A DNA stretch of 64,000 nucleotides, taken from positions 223,506,401-223,570,400 of the forward strand of contig NC_061117.1 in the NCBI RefSeq assembly GCF_002878395.1, in the 5' to 3' direction. Under the pieces are notes generated by a model. That model searched no databases. It saw only the letters and a program-made list of their open reading frames with translations, and was not told the DNA's origin. A program made the translations under genes and the position numbers. How positions within the stretch are numbered: position 1 is the first letter of the stretch; every line of letters starts with the position of its first letter. Shown piece by piece: positions 10,494 to 23,331 of this stretch. This DNA comes from Capsicum annuum (taxonomy: Eukaryota > Streptophyta > Magnoliopsida > Solanales > Solanaceae).

Positions 10494-13400
10494 CGTTACA
10501 CTCTACCAAACGTCCCCTTTAGGAAATGTGTTGGGACGAATGAATATGAAGAAAATTTTGTTGTCAGCGGCATTTCTAAAAAGCCATGTAGTGTGAATTC
10601 AGATTTAATCGAACTCTTATGTTAATTAGAGAACACCGGGCCAACTTGCATGCAAGTCAACTAAATCCACGGGATACTTGACACCTCCCACCAGCAGCTT
10701 GATGGGAAGAAAACATCTAGTATTTGTCCCTGCTGGGAATTGAACCTAAGATTTCATGATGCTCATTCCAAACTTAATTGAACCACTAGGCCACACCCTT
10801 AGGTGCGCAACATACCCAATATAGTCCCACAAAAGTGGGTCTGTCAGGGTGAAAGCAACGTTGAAATTTCTGTGGGAAAAATAGGCATACGCAGTGGAAG
10901 CAAATAGACAGTATCACTTGCATGTAATATAGACAATCAACATAAACACATAGTTCACGCAAAGAATGCTTCAAGTTAACCAAGAAATACCTCTTCAGCG
11001 TGACCAGATATCTTGAAGCAAGTTCGTCTTTGAATCTACAGTCTTCTATAGTGATCCCAATTAACATCCGAAGTCTCTCGATACTTGGGTGGGCAAGTAC
11101 TGAATCGAAAACTCAATTCTGAATTCCTATTTATAGCCAATCTAAAGAAAAAAAAACACACACGTCTATTTCTACTTGAAGCAGTGCCTTCTCCACAAAA
11201 TTAATTACTGAGGCTCCTTATTATTGAAATAATTCAAAATACCAACTTAAATTACTTTTATCATAATAAATCACAAATCATTCCACTAAAAATTTGTAAT
11301 TGCACTCATCTATTTTTATTTTGAAATTCTCCATTAAACACTTATGTAATTTTTCATGTTAAGATTACAAATAATAATCAATAAATTAAATTACTGATGA
11401 ATTTAATATAATGAATAATTTTCTTTAGAGCAATGCTTAGCTTATTTCATATGTCGGATTCATAAATTCACCGGTCTTATTTACACACAAAAACTTATAA
11501 GCTTCACATAAAAGGCGTATCATCAATCTCTATACCGAGACATGGATTCCATCAACTAACTTATTATTTCACCAATATATATTGTTATCATCCAATCTAC
11601 CAAGAATATTGACCCATCTTAGAATCTCACCTTTTAAGAAATTAAAACGATAAATAATATATACAGTTCACAATAGTTATATCATGATTGAGAATATAAG
11701 CACATTTAATAGTTTAGAGAATATAGTTTATCAGACACTCTAAAACAACTATCTCTAGTCGGTCTTGTTCAATACATACAAAATGCACTAGTACGAGAAG
11801 TTAAAACTATACCATTCTCGTAATCAAGTTTAAATTACATTTAATCTCGTGTTACAATCATTCTGATTATTTATCCCAATTTAATCTACGATTGAGAATT
11901 ATAACTTTAACTTACAATCTATTAAACTCTATTCAACTCGCAATCTAGCTTTAGTAATACGTGTTTATGCTTTTTACTTCTTAATCTTTAGCCTAACTTG
12001 ATTTAGGATATAACATTAAGTCGCTGCCTCATTATACCATAATCAGTCCTCGTCACTAACCTTAAGAAAGATTATCCTATATTCCTATCACACATAATAT
12101 CAAGTTCACCCTCTTATGATAGTTAGGCTAAATAACTAGATTATGAGATCACACCATCTCATTATCATCTATATTCACATAATTCATATTACAATCCACC
12201 ATAGAGTCATACAAACACAAAACAACCATCAAGGATTCATATATTAAAATATCAACACATAATTAGGTACTTATTTTATTAAATTTATATTTTATCCATC
12301 CAAACTCCATGTCCACAAACCTAAACATTATTTTTCGTCAAATCTACAATATGAATACCATTACTAACCACAATTTACTACTCATAAATCATAACCTATT
12401 TGGGTGTCAAGTTGCTGCAACAAGTAAGTTGTGGCATGGATCTTCTTTCTTCTTCACATTTTCGAACGTAAAATCATCTAATAATAATAATAATAATAAT
12501 TAAAAAAGTAATGAATAAATTACTTTTCAAACAAATACCTTGAGAATTCAAACCCACTAATTCTACCCTCATTTACGATCTAGAGCATTATCCAAGGAAT
12601 CGTCAAAATAGTTTCTTCAAGCTCAACCCAACTCCATTAATTGAGTTTTTAGGCTAAAGGTTCCCCCTTTATTGAATTCAAGGTCCATAACTATAAAGTT
12701 TCATGTTTTAGAATAACTAATTCATGTTAGAAATTGTTAATTAATAATCTAGAAGTGATTCTAGGTGATACTATTCAACCCATAGATTTTTTTCCCAAAA
12801 TATCAGGAACTTAGGGTTCGAATTTCCAAGAACTTCACCATTAAAGGTTGTTCTAATGATTCTAGGATGTTAAAGGATTAAAAAATGTAGAACATGATGG
12901 AAGAAACTTATCTCAACGAAGAATTCCCACCCATACCAAGAGAAAATTGCGCCTCTAAGGCTTAGGAAAGAAATTTTGGAAATTTGCGGCTGAAAACTGT
13001 CAAAAATGGATTATAAACTGTTGGTCATGTCGCTATAGCGATCTGACCCCCCTATAGCGACTTGAGCCGCTACAATGCCCTTAGTTTTTCAATACAGATA
13101 GTTTTCAATAAAATGGTCATAACTTTTTACTTAGAAGCGGATTAACGAATGATCGATTGCGTTTGGGAAGAAAACTCAAATATCTTTAATTTGAGGGGTA
13201 TTTGGAACCCTAACTCCTTATACTCTAGGCGGAGTGTTCGTTTGGAGTTGACTATAGTTTAAACTTAGTCCAAAACTAAATCGGCAAGGATACTTTCAAC
13301 TTAACTTTGTACTAGGGGTATTGTATGACCTTTAGTACATGTCTAATGCACTCCCATGCTAAAGAATTACTCCTTACACTTAAAACGAATGAGAATCACA

Positions 13401-14029
13401 TGTCTTCTGCAAATATTTTCAATAACGACGAAACCAATCGTTACATGTGTCATAGTGGTCAATGAAGTGGGTTGAGAACCTAAGGTCCAATATTTAAATC
13501 CCAGTTGAGGTAAAAAACACTCGGTGATTCTTTTCATTATTCTAACCTAACTGGACAAAGTAACCTGATATTTATCGCTGATCTGGACACCACGATTATA
13601 AAAAAATATCTATTTATATTGTATAAATAGTTATGTAATATATGAATATTATTGTATAAAGGTTAAATACATAAATGTGCCCCTTAACTTAACATTAACT
13701 TGCATTAATGTCCTTGAAATTTGGGTGCGCACAAGTAGACGCTCAAATTTGTATAAATTGAATAAGAATGCACACGCGTCCTGCGTGACATTCATATGAT
13801 AATTCTTGTGAGATCGCTACGTAGATGTGACAAAGAATACGTGTGTCTACTTGTATAATTTTATTTATGTTTTAGTTCTTATGCACATTCAAAGTTGAAG
13901 TGCATAAATGTAAGTTGAGACTTTTTGCGCACCTAACCAAATAAATTGCGAAACACACACATATAGATATATTTTTTATATCATAATATCTCTTAAGTAA
14001 TGTCCTTTATGACCTTCAGTTTTTAAAGA
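10494..14029. other. AT-rich intergenic region with SINE remnants
   Basis: About 10640-10855 is a minus-strand SINE ('actaaatccacgggatac...ggccacaccctt') plus a TS fragment. About 13445-13575 is a plus-strand SINE ('gtggtcaatgaagtgggttg...'). A simple (AAT)n tract lies at 12480-12500. The motif 'gtcgctatagcgatc' near 13030 is palindromic. No gene was recognised; 11100-12900 is very AT-rich and I see nothing else I can support. Confidence 0.6.
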
Positions 14030-14199
14030 GCTTGTCCCCGCTAAAACAATACTTCAATTGCTAAGCAGCAGACAAAAGTTAAAGACCAGCTCAAATGGTA
14101 CAACTCGTGCAAATGTTTGGCCCAAGAAGAAAACTGCTATGGCCCAAAAAAGAAATATGGGCCCATCTGTCAAAAGGAAACCTGTAATCTTAAGTAAGG

Positions 14200-14790
14200 G
14201 CCCGTTTGGACACAATTTCAATAATAATTTTAATGAAAATGCAATTTGGACATCTTAAAATGTATTTTTCTCATAGATTGATTGAAAAAACACAATTCAT
14301 GAATCAACAAAATTTCTTCAACTCTTACACAAACTTACTATAAGAGCATAATAAGTTTATAAATAAGGTAACATAATATCCTAAGCATCGCATTAATAAA
14401 TCACATATTTTCATAGTATTTTTATAAATAAATACTATCATATATCATTACAAACTTTCAAATACATACACTTTTACAAAGATTTACAAATCTACAAAAA
14501 CAACAATAATAACTAGTAATTATTTAATTTAATCACTTGGTATTATATAAATAATTTATCCACCTCAAGTATGACTCCTTTTTTTCTTTTTTCAAAATAT
14601 GAATTTATGAGCCCAATTTTATATGTAAAAAAACATTAAAAATCTGAAATTTCACTTTTTGAAAAATCTAAATTTTAAAATCATGATTTACAATTGAAAT
14701 TGAAATTTTGCGCAAATTTAATAAACAAACATGGATTTAATATTTTGCTTGCAATTAAAATGCAAAAATTGATTAAAATGACAAGTGTTA
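14200..14790. mobile_element. Insertion in promoter unit A, MITE-like
   Basis: Relative to units B and C, unit A is interrupted after 'aaaaggaaacctgt'. The interruption begins with the 'gggcccgtttggaca' end typical of Solanaceae MITEs and is AT-rich inside. The right boundary near 14790 is inferred from where unit similarity resumes; no clean inverted end or duplication was found. Confidence 0.5.
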
Positions 14791-15042
14791 TAGTAATAAA
14801 TATAATACCCCATACCCCCTTTAAAAACTACCCCACTACCCCGCTAAATAAGTACTCTAGTACATATACTAGCAGATTATTATTACTCAAATCAATAAAA
14901 TTAATTAATTATCGTAATTATCACAATTTCATGCTCAACAAAACATAGGGTTCCGAATTTTACTCAAAAGTGTTTTAGAATTTTTCTTCAGCTTTGTTGC
15001 CTCCTTCCAGAAAGTACTAGAGGTACAATTTTTAATTTATTT

Positions 15043-15372
15043 CTTTTTTGGGAATTTTTTTTGGTAGAATTTGATTTTTTTTGCTTATGTTATACTGTTG
15101 ATTATTAGCATGCTAGTTGTGTTTATATGTTGTTAATGATGTTATGGCTATTTTTTTATGTTAGAAAAATTCATTGAGCTAGTTTTAGGTGTTTTATTTT
15201 GATCATTTTTGGGAAGTTTTTTGATAGAATTTGATTTTTTGCTTATGTGATACTGTTGATTATTAGCATGCTAGTTGTATTTATATGTTGTTAATGATGT
15301 CGTGGCTATTTGTTTATGTTAGAAAAATTAATTGAGCTAGTTTTAGGTGTTTTATTTTTATTTTGATCATTG
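15043..15372. repeat. ~160-bp tandem duplication in unit A intron
   Basis: The stretch from 'tttttgggaa' through 'gttgattattagcatgctag', 'gttgttaatgatgt' and 'gagctagttttaggtg' occurs twice (about 15043-15205 and 15207-15372). The two copies differ by a few bases and in length of T runs. Units B and C do not show it. Confidence 0.85.
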
Positions 15373-15782
15373 TTGTGGACTAATTTCACGGAATACCTGT
15401 CACCTCACATAACTCAAATTTGAATATTAATAGGTCACATCATTGGGTAAGTTCCATAACTCGATTAATTCTACGTGATACGTGTAGCTTTACACCGGTA
15501 ATAGGTACTAGGTAACTATGTGCACAAAGGCTAGGACATTAAGGTGTTCCATTTTTTTGTTGTTTTGAGGTTAGAGATATTAGATTTTGTTTCATTTGTG
15601 TTGAATTATAGATGTTTTGTGTATTATACGCTTTTGCATGTTTCCAAAAACAACGATATACAAGGGCGGAGCTAGCCTTTGGCATGAGGTTTCATCTGAA
15701 ACCCCCCCGGGCGCAAAATTATACTATTTATACATCGCTAAAATTATGTTTTATCTATATATAATAGACGTCGAACCCTCTT

Positions 15783-16077
15783 TGATTAAACTTGCATACT
15801 AAATCATGCAACAATTACCTAGTCATATTCCTATGTCATGATCAATTTGGCACAAGTAGAGAGGCTGTTTCCGATGGATATGGTTGCATGTTTCACATCC
15901 AATAAAAAGCTTATGGAAATTATTTTTGTTTGGGGTTAGTTTAACTTTGTTTACATGCATTCGTGTGAAGTTTGACTGGAATCTTGATTTTAACTCTCAC
16001 AAGGCGTTTGCTAGATTGATCATGACATAGGTATATGACTAGGTAATTTTTGCATGATTTAGTATGCAAGTTTAACT
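15783..16077. repeat. Inverted repeat, ~68-bp arms, in unit A intron
   Basis: 15783-15851 is the reverse complement of 16009-16077 with only a few differences (core 'gcatgatttagtatgcaagt'). The right arm is the native unit sequence, since equivalents exist in units B (about 18000) and C (about 20130). The left arm is therefore an extra inverted copy. It follows a hAT-MITE-like end 'caagggcggagctagcc' at 15661. Confidence 0.85.
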
Positions 16078-18098
16078 ATCTAATTAAGAATTGATCTTTT
16101 CTCATTTTTAGGAAAGTAGAACTTTTCGGAATTACTATATACTCCATCCGTTTGACAAGGCGTGAAGGTTAAGCAGGGAAACAATATTTTTGGAACTAGT
16201 GGGCTTTGATCATGCCATGAAAGTTTTGTGGCTATAAAACAAGTCTTCAAGGGGTAAATGGGAAATTTAAAGTTGAAGTGTTTCCATGTATAAAGACGTA
16301 TTGTTCTTCTTTAGAACATATTAAAAAGGAAATAGTGTAACATAAAACGGAATAGATGTAGTACTTGCTATTTGATCCTCTTAGAGGATTAGCAAGAGAA
16401 GTTTCTGGAGGTGGCTAGTAATTTAAAACTTAAAGCTCAAAATCTCATTTAGCATCGAAATTTAAATGTGTTAATAAGTTTGGTTGCACTAATCCTCCAA
16501 CTTTTTAAGTTCAAACTCCATAAATCGTTACTTGAGTTTTGGATTCCAAGAACTTTTCAAATTCCAACATTGTGTGTTGGGGTCATTCCATATTTAGTTA
16601 GGTGTATTTTTGTCCAAAAATCTTCTGGGGCGGCTTGCATGCAAAGCAAGGAAAGAGATATGGATTGTACCTAGAGCAATGCCTTTCGAGCGCATCGCTT
16701 GGGCAAAGTATAAGTTGTTGATCTCTTTCTATAGTATCCTCTCCCTCAGGAAATTGTTCAAGTGAAGAGGCCCTAAGCTAAAAAAGATCATAAGTTTCAA
16801 TCTCAACATCACAAACTCTTATATTACTTCTTTCATGGCGGTTCGTTATGGTTTCTTTGGCAAATCGCCTTCCTTATAGGATGAAGAGGAGCTTTGAATT
16901 ATTAGCTTATTTGAGAACTTCCTTATGATCTCATTCACATTGTTGATTGAAGATGTTCCTTCTTACAATCTGTCTATTACACCCTGGATTTTGATATATG
17001 TTTTATTGTGCATGCCAATTAAAAATAACTACCTGTTAATTACATTTAAAATGATGTCTGAACTATGATTGCCGACTCAAGAACTGGCCAGCACACATAA
17101 TTTTTCCGAGAAAATTTGCAGGCCCAAGGAAAACTCTGCCGTGGCCCGGAAAACAATCAGGGGCTGTGCTCAAAGTCCAAAAATGAGCTATGGGCCCATT
17201 TGTACCCCACACGACTGTTTGTCACCTAACTAAGTATCCCAGCCTTGTCATTCTATCTTATGTCCGAGTGCAAAAAGTATCATTAAATGACACAATACCC
17301 ATACCCCGAAAATCACGCCAAAAAGTTAACAACAGATTACTCTGAATTAATCATCGTAATCATGTCAATCTCATCCTCTAGAACTGGTCAACAAAATCTT
17401 GGATTCTGAAGTTATTTAAGAGTTCTAGATTTTTCTTTAGCTCTGCAGCCTCTTCCAAGCAAGTAGCAAGTACTGGAGGTACAATCTTTTTCTGCCTTTT
17501 TTCTGTTCTTTTGAATCTTTTAGTAATTTTCCGGAGAATCCGAAGTTGAATTTGCGTTTCAGTTATACTCTGTTGATTTTAGTTTTCGTGTTTTATTTGA
17601 ATGTTCTTGGTGCTGTTGTGTAAATCCTTTAAGAAACAAGCAAACTTTTTGAAAAGATTATATGGATGTAGTTCATGCTGGTTCAACTAATTGGACTAAT
17701 CGTAGGTGGTCGATTTAGTAATAGCTTCCCCCCCTTTTCCATCTTCCCCCCTTTTTCCTTCTTATTTTTGAGGTTTGAGATAATAGTTTTTGTTTTCTCT
17801 TTGTGTGAAATTGTGGAATTTCTGCATTATATGTTTCACATTCAGTAAAAAGCTTATTGAAATTGATTTTTGTTTGGGTTTAGTTCAACTCTGTTTATCT
17901 GCATTTGTGTAAAGTTTGTGTGGAACATGGATTTTTACACTCAGATGTTTGCAAGATGCAAATTGACTAACTGAATTGTTGCATGACCTAGGTGTACTAC
18001 TAGGTAGTGTTTGCATGATTTAGTATACAAGTTTGACTAGAACATTTCTCAGATTGAAGATTGTTTTTTCTCCTTTTTTGGCAAGTAGAATTTTTAGG

Positions 18099-18297
18099 GG
18101 TCGTTTGGTTGGGGAACCAGTTATCCCGGGATTAGTTATCCCACCCACAATATGGGATAAAAATAACACTACAATCCCGGGATAACTAATCCCGGATGAG
18201 TTATCTCATGCATTTTATCCCAACCAAACATGGGATATCATCCTAACATTAATCCCGGGATTAGTTACCCCTTATCCCTTGTACCAAACGAGCCCTT
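18099..18297. mobile_element. Tourist-like (PIF/Harbinger) MITE in unit B
   Basis: The ends are GGGGTCGTTTGGTT and, reversed from the right, GGGCTCGTTTGGTA. TTA flanks both sides. Inside are repeated 'atcccgggat' palindromes. Units A and C lack it and show the continuous empty site, confirming the insertion. A related copy lies at 35108-35325. Confidence 0.88.
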
Positions 18298-21067
18298 AGG
18301 GACTTCTAAAGCTTTTATTTACCTTCCTTGGCTAGAGAATTTACTATATACTCCATCTGTTTCATTTTATTTATACTTGTTTGGCTGCGTGTGAAGGTTA
18401 AGAAAGGAAAAAGTACTTTTGAAACGTGTGGGGAAGTTTTACCAGTTAAATTTTTGTCATATATAGAAGGGCGTCTTTCTTCTTTGGAACATATTAAGGA
18501 AGACATAGTGTCACATAGAATGGAATAGAGGGAGCTATTTGATAGTTTAAAGGATTAGCAAGAGAAGTTTCTGGATGTGGCTAGTGATTGTATGTGAATA
18601 ATTTTGCAGTATTTAATCAGCAAACGAAGTGGTAATTGACTAATTGTAGTTTCTTCTGATATTCTTAATATTGCGGGAGAATGGACTTCACGTTTCACAG
18701 AATATGAACGATGTATGTAAGCTATTAATTGATTAGTCATGCTTTCATGTTAGTCCTCTTATTTGGCTCGTCGCTCCACTCCATCTCTCTCTTTCCAGCC
18801 TGATCACCTGTTTCCCCCTCTCTTCTAATTCTTTTCTAGATTCTAGAACTAGTAGAGAATGATGTTGATGCATCAATGGTCCGTGGTGTTATTAGAGTTT
18901 TTCAGCTTGATTACTCTTAGTCCAGATTGTGCAGTTGCAAACGTGGCTTAAATTGCAAGAGAGTACTTCAAGTATCAATTTTACTTGAAGACTTTTGGCC
19001 TAAAGGTTTGAAATTTGGACTGTCAAGTCGCATGATTTTAGAGCCAAATATCTGAAGTTGGTCCTCATTCTTTTAGCTTATTTGAGACTTCCATATGATC
19101 TCATCCACATTATCCAGGGAAAACGTTTCTTCTCTCAATTCGTCTATTACACCCTGGATCTTGATGGAGAAGCTTTTATTGTGCGTTCTCAATTAAAAGT
19201 AACTACTTTTTAGTTACAGTTAAAATGATCTCTAAACTTTGATTGCCCATGCAGAAGCTTAGCCACCTATTTTTTCCGAGAAAGCTTTTGCAGGCCAAAG
19301 ACAAACTCTGCCATGGTCCAAGGAAACAATCAGGGGCCATAGTCCAAGTATGTAAGTGATTGACGGACCCATTTGTCAAAAGGACATCTGTCCACAGACG
19401 ACTGTTTGTTATCTAACTAAGCATCACAGCCTTGTCATTCTAGCTTTTGCTCACAGTCCAAATGCAAAAAGCAAAAAGTCATCATTAAATGCGAAGTGTC
19501 AAATACAATACCCCGTAGCCTCTAAACGACACCACTCCGCTAAATAAATGCATCAGATTACTCTAATTAATTATCTCAATCTCATTCCTTAAATCTGCTT
19601 AACAAAATCTAAAATTTTGAATTTACTAGTTTTTTCCGTAGTTCTGAAGCTTCCTCCGAGCAAGTACTGGAGGTATGGTCTTTTTCTCCCTTTTTGGAAA
19701 TTTTTCGGAGGATTCGAGTTCAAATTTTTGCTTCAGTTATGCTCTGTTGTTTTTTAGCTTCCTGGTTTTATTTATATGTTCACGATTTTTTGTGTATATA
19801 CGTTATGTTAAACGAACATCTTCTATATGTTTTTTTTTTTAAAAAAAATAGAGAAATCAATTATAAGGATATATTCAGTTGTTCAACTTATTAAGAATTT
19901 TTCTTATTTTTGAGGTTAGAGATAATAGCTTTTGTTTCATTTGTGTCGAGCTGTGGAATTTTTTTATATTATATACTTTCATGTTTCACATTCAGTAAAA
20001 AGCTTATATTTTTTTTTGTTTGGGTTTGGTTCAACTCTGTTTAAATGAATTCATGTAAAGTTTGACTGGAATATGGGCTTTAACTCTCACTTGGCGATTG
20101 CGAGATGCAAATTAACAAAGTGAATTGTGGCATGACCATGGTATATGACTAGATAATTATTGCATGATTTAGTATACAAGCTTAAGTCTTATTTCTCAGA
20201 TTAAGAGTTGATTTTTCTCATTTTTAGGTGAATAAAACTTTCAGGAACTTCTACAGGTTTTATTTGACTGAGCGTTAAGTTTAAGAAAGGAAAAAGTAGC
20301 TCTGCAAATTGTGGGCTTAGTCATGCCATGATAGTTTTGTGGCTATATAAAATCACGCTTTTAAAGGGTAAATGGGAACTTTTAAATTAAATCGTTTCCA
20401 TATATAGAAAGGTATCGTTCTTCTTTGGAACATAATAAGAAGGAAATAGTTTCAGATAAATGGAATAGAGGAGCTATTTGATTATCTTAGAAGAATGGAC
20501 TTCACATTTTTACAGAATTTGAATGATGTAACTAAGGTATTAGTTGATTAGTCATGCTCTCATATTACTCTCTTTTTTTGCTCATCACTCTCCTCACTCT
20601 TTTCTTTTCCACCCTGATCAAGTGTGTCTGGTTTTGTGGTTCAGCCGCACCCATTTGGTTTATCGTCATCTTTTCTCTTCTGCTTTTTGCAGATAGATAG
20701 ACAAGTTTAATCTATTTTTAGTTAATTTATCTTCTGTAGTATCTGTAAATGCTTACTTATCAAAAAACAGTACTCCATGTCCTATCTCCGCCAAATTATT
20801 GTCAATTAGGTTCAACTTTTTTCCTTCCACTTCCAACTATTGGCCCAAATTCTGCAAGGTATTGGAAACTGTTTCCTCCTGGAACTGAATGCCCCTTTCT
20901 CTATTTTTTTTTCCTGGGGTCGAAAGTGTCCACAAGGTACTGTCCTAAAATGAAAATACTGTGTATGTGACGCCCAGTTTACTCTTGTTGGATGATTAAA
21001 TGCACCTCTTCATTTATTCTCTCCTTAGCGTGTCCGAGTTGACATGGGTAAACTGATCTGCTGGCAG

Positions 21068-22417
21068 GTACTTCAGAGAACTAGTGAAAGGCATATTTAG
21101 GACCTGATTTTGCGGAGATGAATCAACCTGTTCAAGGGGAAAGCTCCAGTGCTCCTGCTGTCCTTCCTTTGAAGCGAAGAAGGGGTCGCCCTCGTAAAGA
21201 TCCTAGCTTAAAGCGTGTTCAAGTTCGTCCACAAGTTCCTCCACCCTTTCAACTAATGCAAGAAGTTCAACCACAACAAGTAAATATAAATGATGTAAAT
21301 AATGGGATGATAGGTCAGGCTGTTACAGGGGTTGTTGAGGCTGCATTTGATGCCGGTTTTTTGCTCAGTGTTAGAATTGGCGACTCCAATACGAACTACA
21401 GGGGTCTTGTTTTTAAGCCAGGACATTATGTTCCTGTCACAGCAGCAAATGATGTAGCCCCACATGTTCAGATGATAAGAAGAAATGAGGTCCGTCCTCC
21501 GGCTGAAAACCAGCCTCAGATGCATGGCCAGAGGACCGAGCGGAATGGATCACTTAATCTTGGATCTAGGTCCTCAAAAGGCAAACAGATAGTAATGCAT
21601 CCTTCAGTCCCTCCAGTGGGTTCCAGAGGCACACTAGTTCCTGTTGTGCTACAGCCTGTCAATTTAACAAATGGACGAGCATCTGGTCAAAATCCTGCAT
21701 CCCAAGCTTCTAACAGGGAGTCTTCGAGGGAGAGAGAGGTCCAGATAGTTAAGCCATTAGCTATGCTGCCACCTGAAGGACCAGTAACCCCCGGTCAGTT
21801 ACCACCTGAACCAACTCATGAAACACTTACTTCACAAACTCAAGTCGGCAGCAAAGTAGCAACTGGGCAGAAAGAAGATGGCTCTCTTAGCAAGGGAACA
21901 GAAGTAGTGCAAGGGAAAGAGGTGAAGCCAGTTGTATCAACCAACGTAACAATGCCCGCTGCAGTGGCCAAGGTGTCTCAACAATCTGGGCCAGCACCAA
22001 AAAAAGATACTGGAAATAATGAGGCTTCTCACGAGGTGTCAGCAGAACGTCCACCTGTGCTGCCAAAACAAGGTACCATGAATCAGGTTCCCTCAGCAAA
22101 ACCCAGTGAACCAGTAAACCCCCCTCTTCATACCCAGGCTGCATCCGTTGCAAAGCCGTTGATGAATTATGGCACTGGCAGGATGACCGAACTTCTACAG
22201 GTAAGTTTACCAAAACTTCAATATTCATCTTGAGCTCAAGAGTTTACTACGTCAATAAAGATCTGTTTTAACTTGTTAGTCCTGGAACTTTTCCTGCATG
22301 AAGGCTGTCCAGGAAAATCTGATGGAGAACCAGTTGCATCGTGCTGGAGAATCAGGACTTGGTGCAATGACGAGTCCAACAACTGATGGCAGTAAAGAGG
22401 AGACAAGCGTTCAGTAG
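21068..22417 (+). CDS. AT-hook motif-containing nuclear protein, 398 aa
   Basis: Coding exons are 21118-22200 and 22304-22417; the intron is GT-AG and phase 0, and the stop is at 22415. The exon opens at 21068 after CTGGCAG, so the upstream UTR exon(s) at 15023, 17478 or 19672 can splice to it. Residues 19-27 are KRRRGRPRK, a perfect AT-hook that binds the minor groove of AT-rich DNA. Next comes a conserved block, VTGVVEAAFDAGFLLSVRIG to HVQMIRRNEV (about 68-124), seen in plant AT-hook proteins of unknown role. The rest is a Pro/Gln/Ser/Thr-rich, probably disordered tail. It lacks the PPC/DUF296 domain, so it is not an AHL protein. The family is known only as AT-hook motif-containing; the target genes are unknown. 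Confidence 0.88.
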
Positions 22418-23331
22418 CATAGCAGTAACATCCGCGTATTCTTATCTCTGAAACTCACATCCCGTAGACAGTGCAGATTGTATAGTGCTAGTAATATCCC
22501 AAAATGGCACCCGGTTAGCGTCACCCAAATGTCGTAAAGCTTATCTTGTTATGTTAAACAGTTCAGATTAGAATTTTCCTTTATCGTACAAGTTAAAACG
22601 CTTCCAACGCTTATGGAAGCTGTGTTTATAATGGTGGATTATCATTTAAGTACTTTCGTCTACCTGCCTTGCAATCGTATTGAATTAATTATACCATGTT
22701 GCTATGTCAAGGTTGGAGCCAACTTGTGCAGAGGTGGCCATTTGATATTGTAAATTCTAGTTTTGAACTAGTACGATTTGCTGCACTTGACTCAAGGGCC
22801 TTCTACCTCCACACGGTGGGGGTAACATTTACGTAAACTCTACCCTCTTCAAACCCCACCTATGAAATTACATGTGCATGAATGTTCAGTTTTAACAACC
22901 AAACCCATGTCAGGTTTTGATAGCCAAAATACATGGGAAAATGCGCTAGAATAATGATCAAAATTGAGCACAAAACTATCACAACTCTACTAATTTCAAT
23001 TCTAATTTAACATTTGACATTGAAGTCTGAATGTATCATACAAAAAGTGGGACTTTTCGACGTCCAAAAATTCGTTTTTCAACAGTTCAAAACTGGAAAA
23101 TCTATCTCCTTTGGATATCACAACCAAAACAAGAACCGCCCGAGTGAACTCTTCCTCTACCTCCAAACAAAACAACTTCAATATACAATTTTAACGCGCT
23201 CTAACAAAGAATAACCTGCTCAATACTATAAGATCGAAAACTTTTAACAAAGAATCACCTTGCCAGAGATTGAGAAGAAATGAAAAAAATGAATCTCAAT
23301 TGCCAGCATCATTTCACCTACAAAAGTATAT
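22418..23331. other. Convergent intergenic region
   Basis: This lies between the 3' ends of the AT-hook gene and the CID gene. About 22790-22875 is a TS SINE fragment ('gtgggggtaacatttacgtaaactctaccct'). Nothing else was recognised. Confidence 0.6.

Larger units (their letters stand above)
14040..20600 (+). repeat. Three tandem copies of a promoter plus first-exon unit
   Basis: The same series of landmarks occurs three times. Each series has a promoter block with 'gggcccat/ggacccat', an 'aataccc(c)' block, a UTR exon ending 'agtacTRGAG' then GTA (exon ends 15023, 17478 and 19672), intronic 'cagtaaaaagctta...tgtttggg', 'gcatgatttagtat.caag' and 'tgattagtcatgct'. Approximate units: A 14040-16895, B 16896-19074, C 19075-20600. 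The spacing of 2,455 and 2,194 bp differs because of insertions. The copies are diverged but easily aligned. Confidence 0.85.

Noticed and set aside
13025..13080. Palindromic 'cgctatagcgat' as an operator or origin
   Set aside because: Single short palindrome in plant repeat DNA, with no partner gene or second site to support a function.
18100..18297. Multiple 'cccgggat' palindromes as a regulatory cluster
   Set aside because: They are internal parts of a Tourist-like MITE, as the empty sites in sister units show.
21118..22417. AHL (PPC/DUF296) family assignment for the AT-hook protein
   Set aside because: The AT-hook is present, but the following domain does not match the PPC fold signature as I know it.
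23014..23214. 66-aa open frame between the AT-hook and CID genes
   Set aside because: No domain, low complexity, no splice partners; probably chance in AT-rich DNA or 3' UTR.
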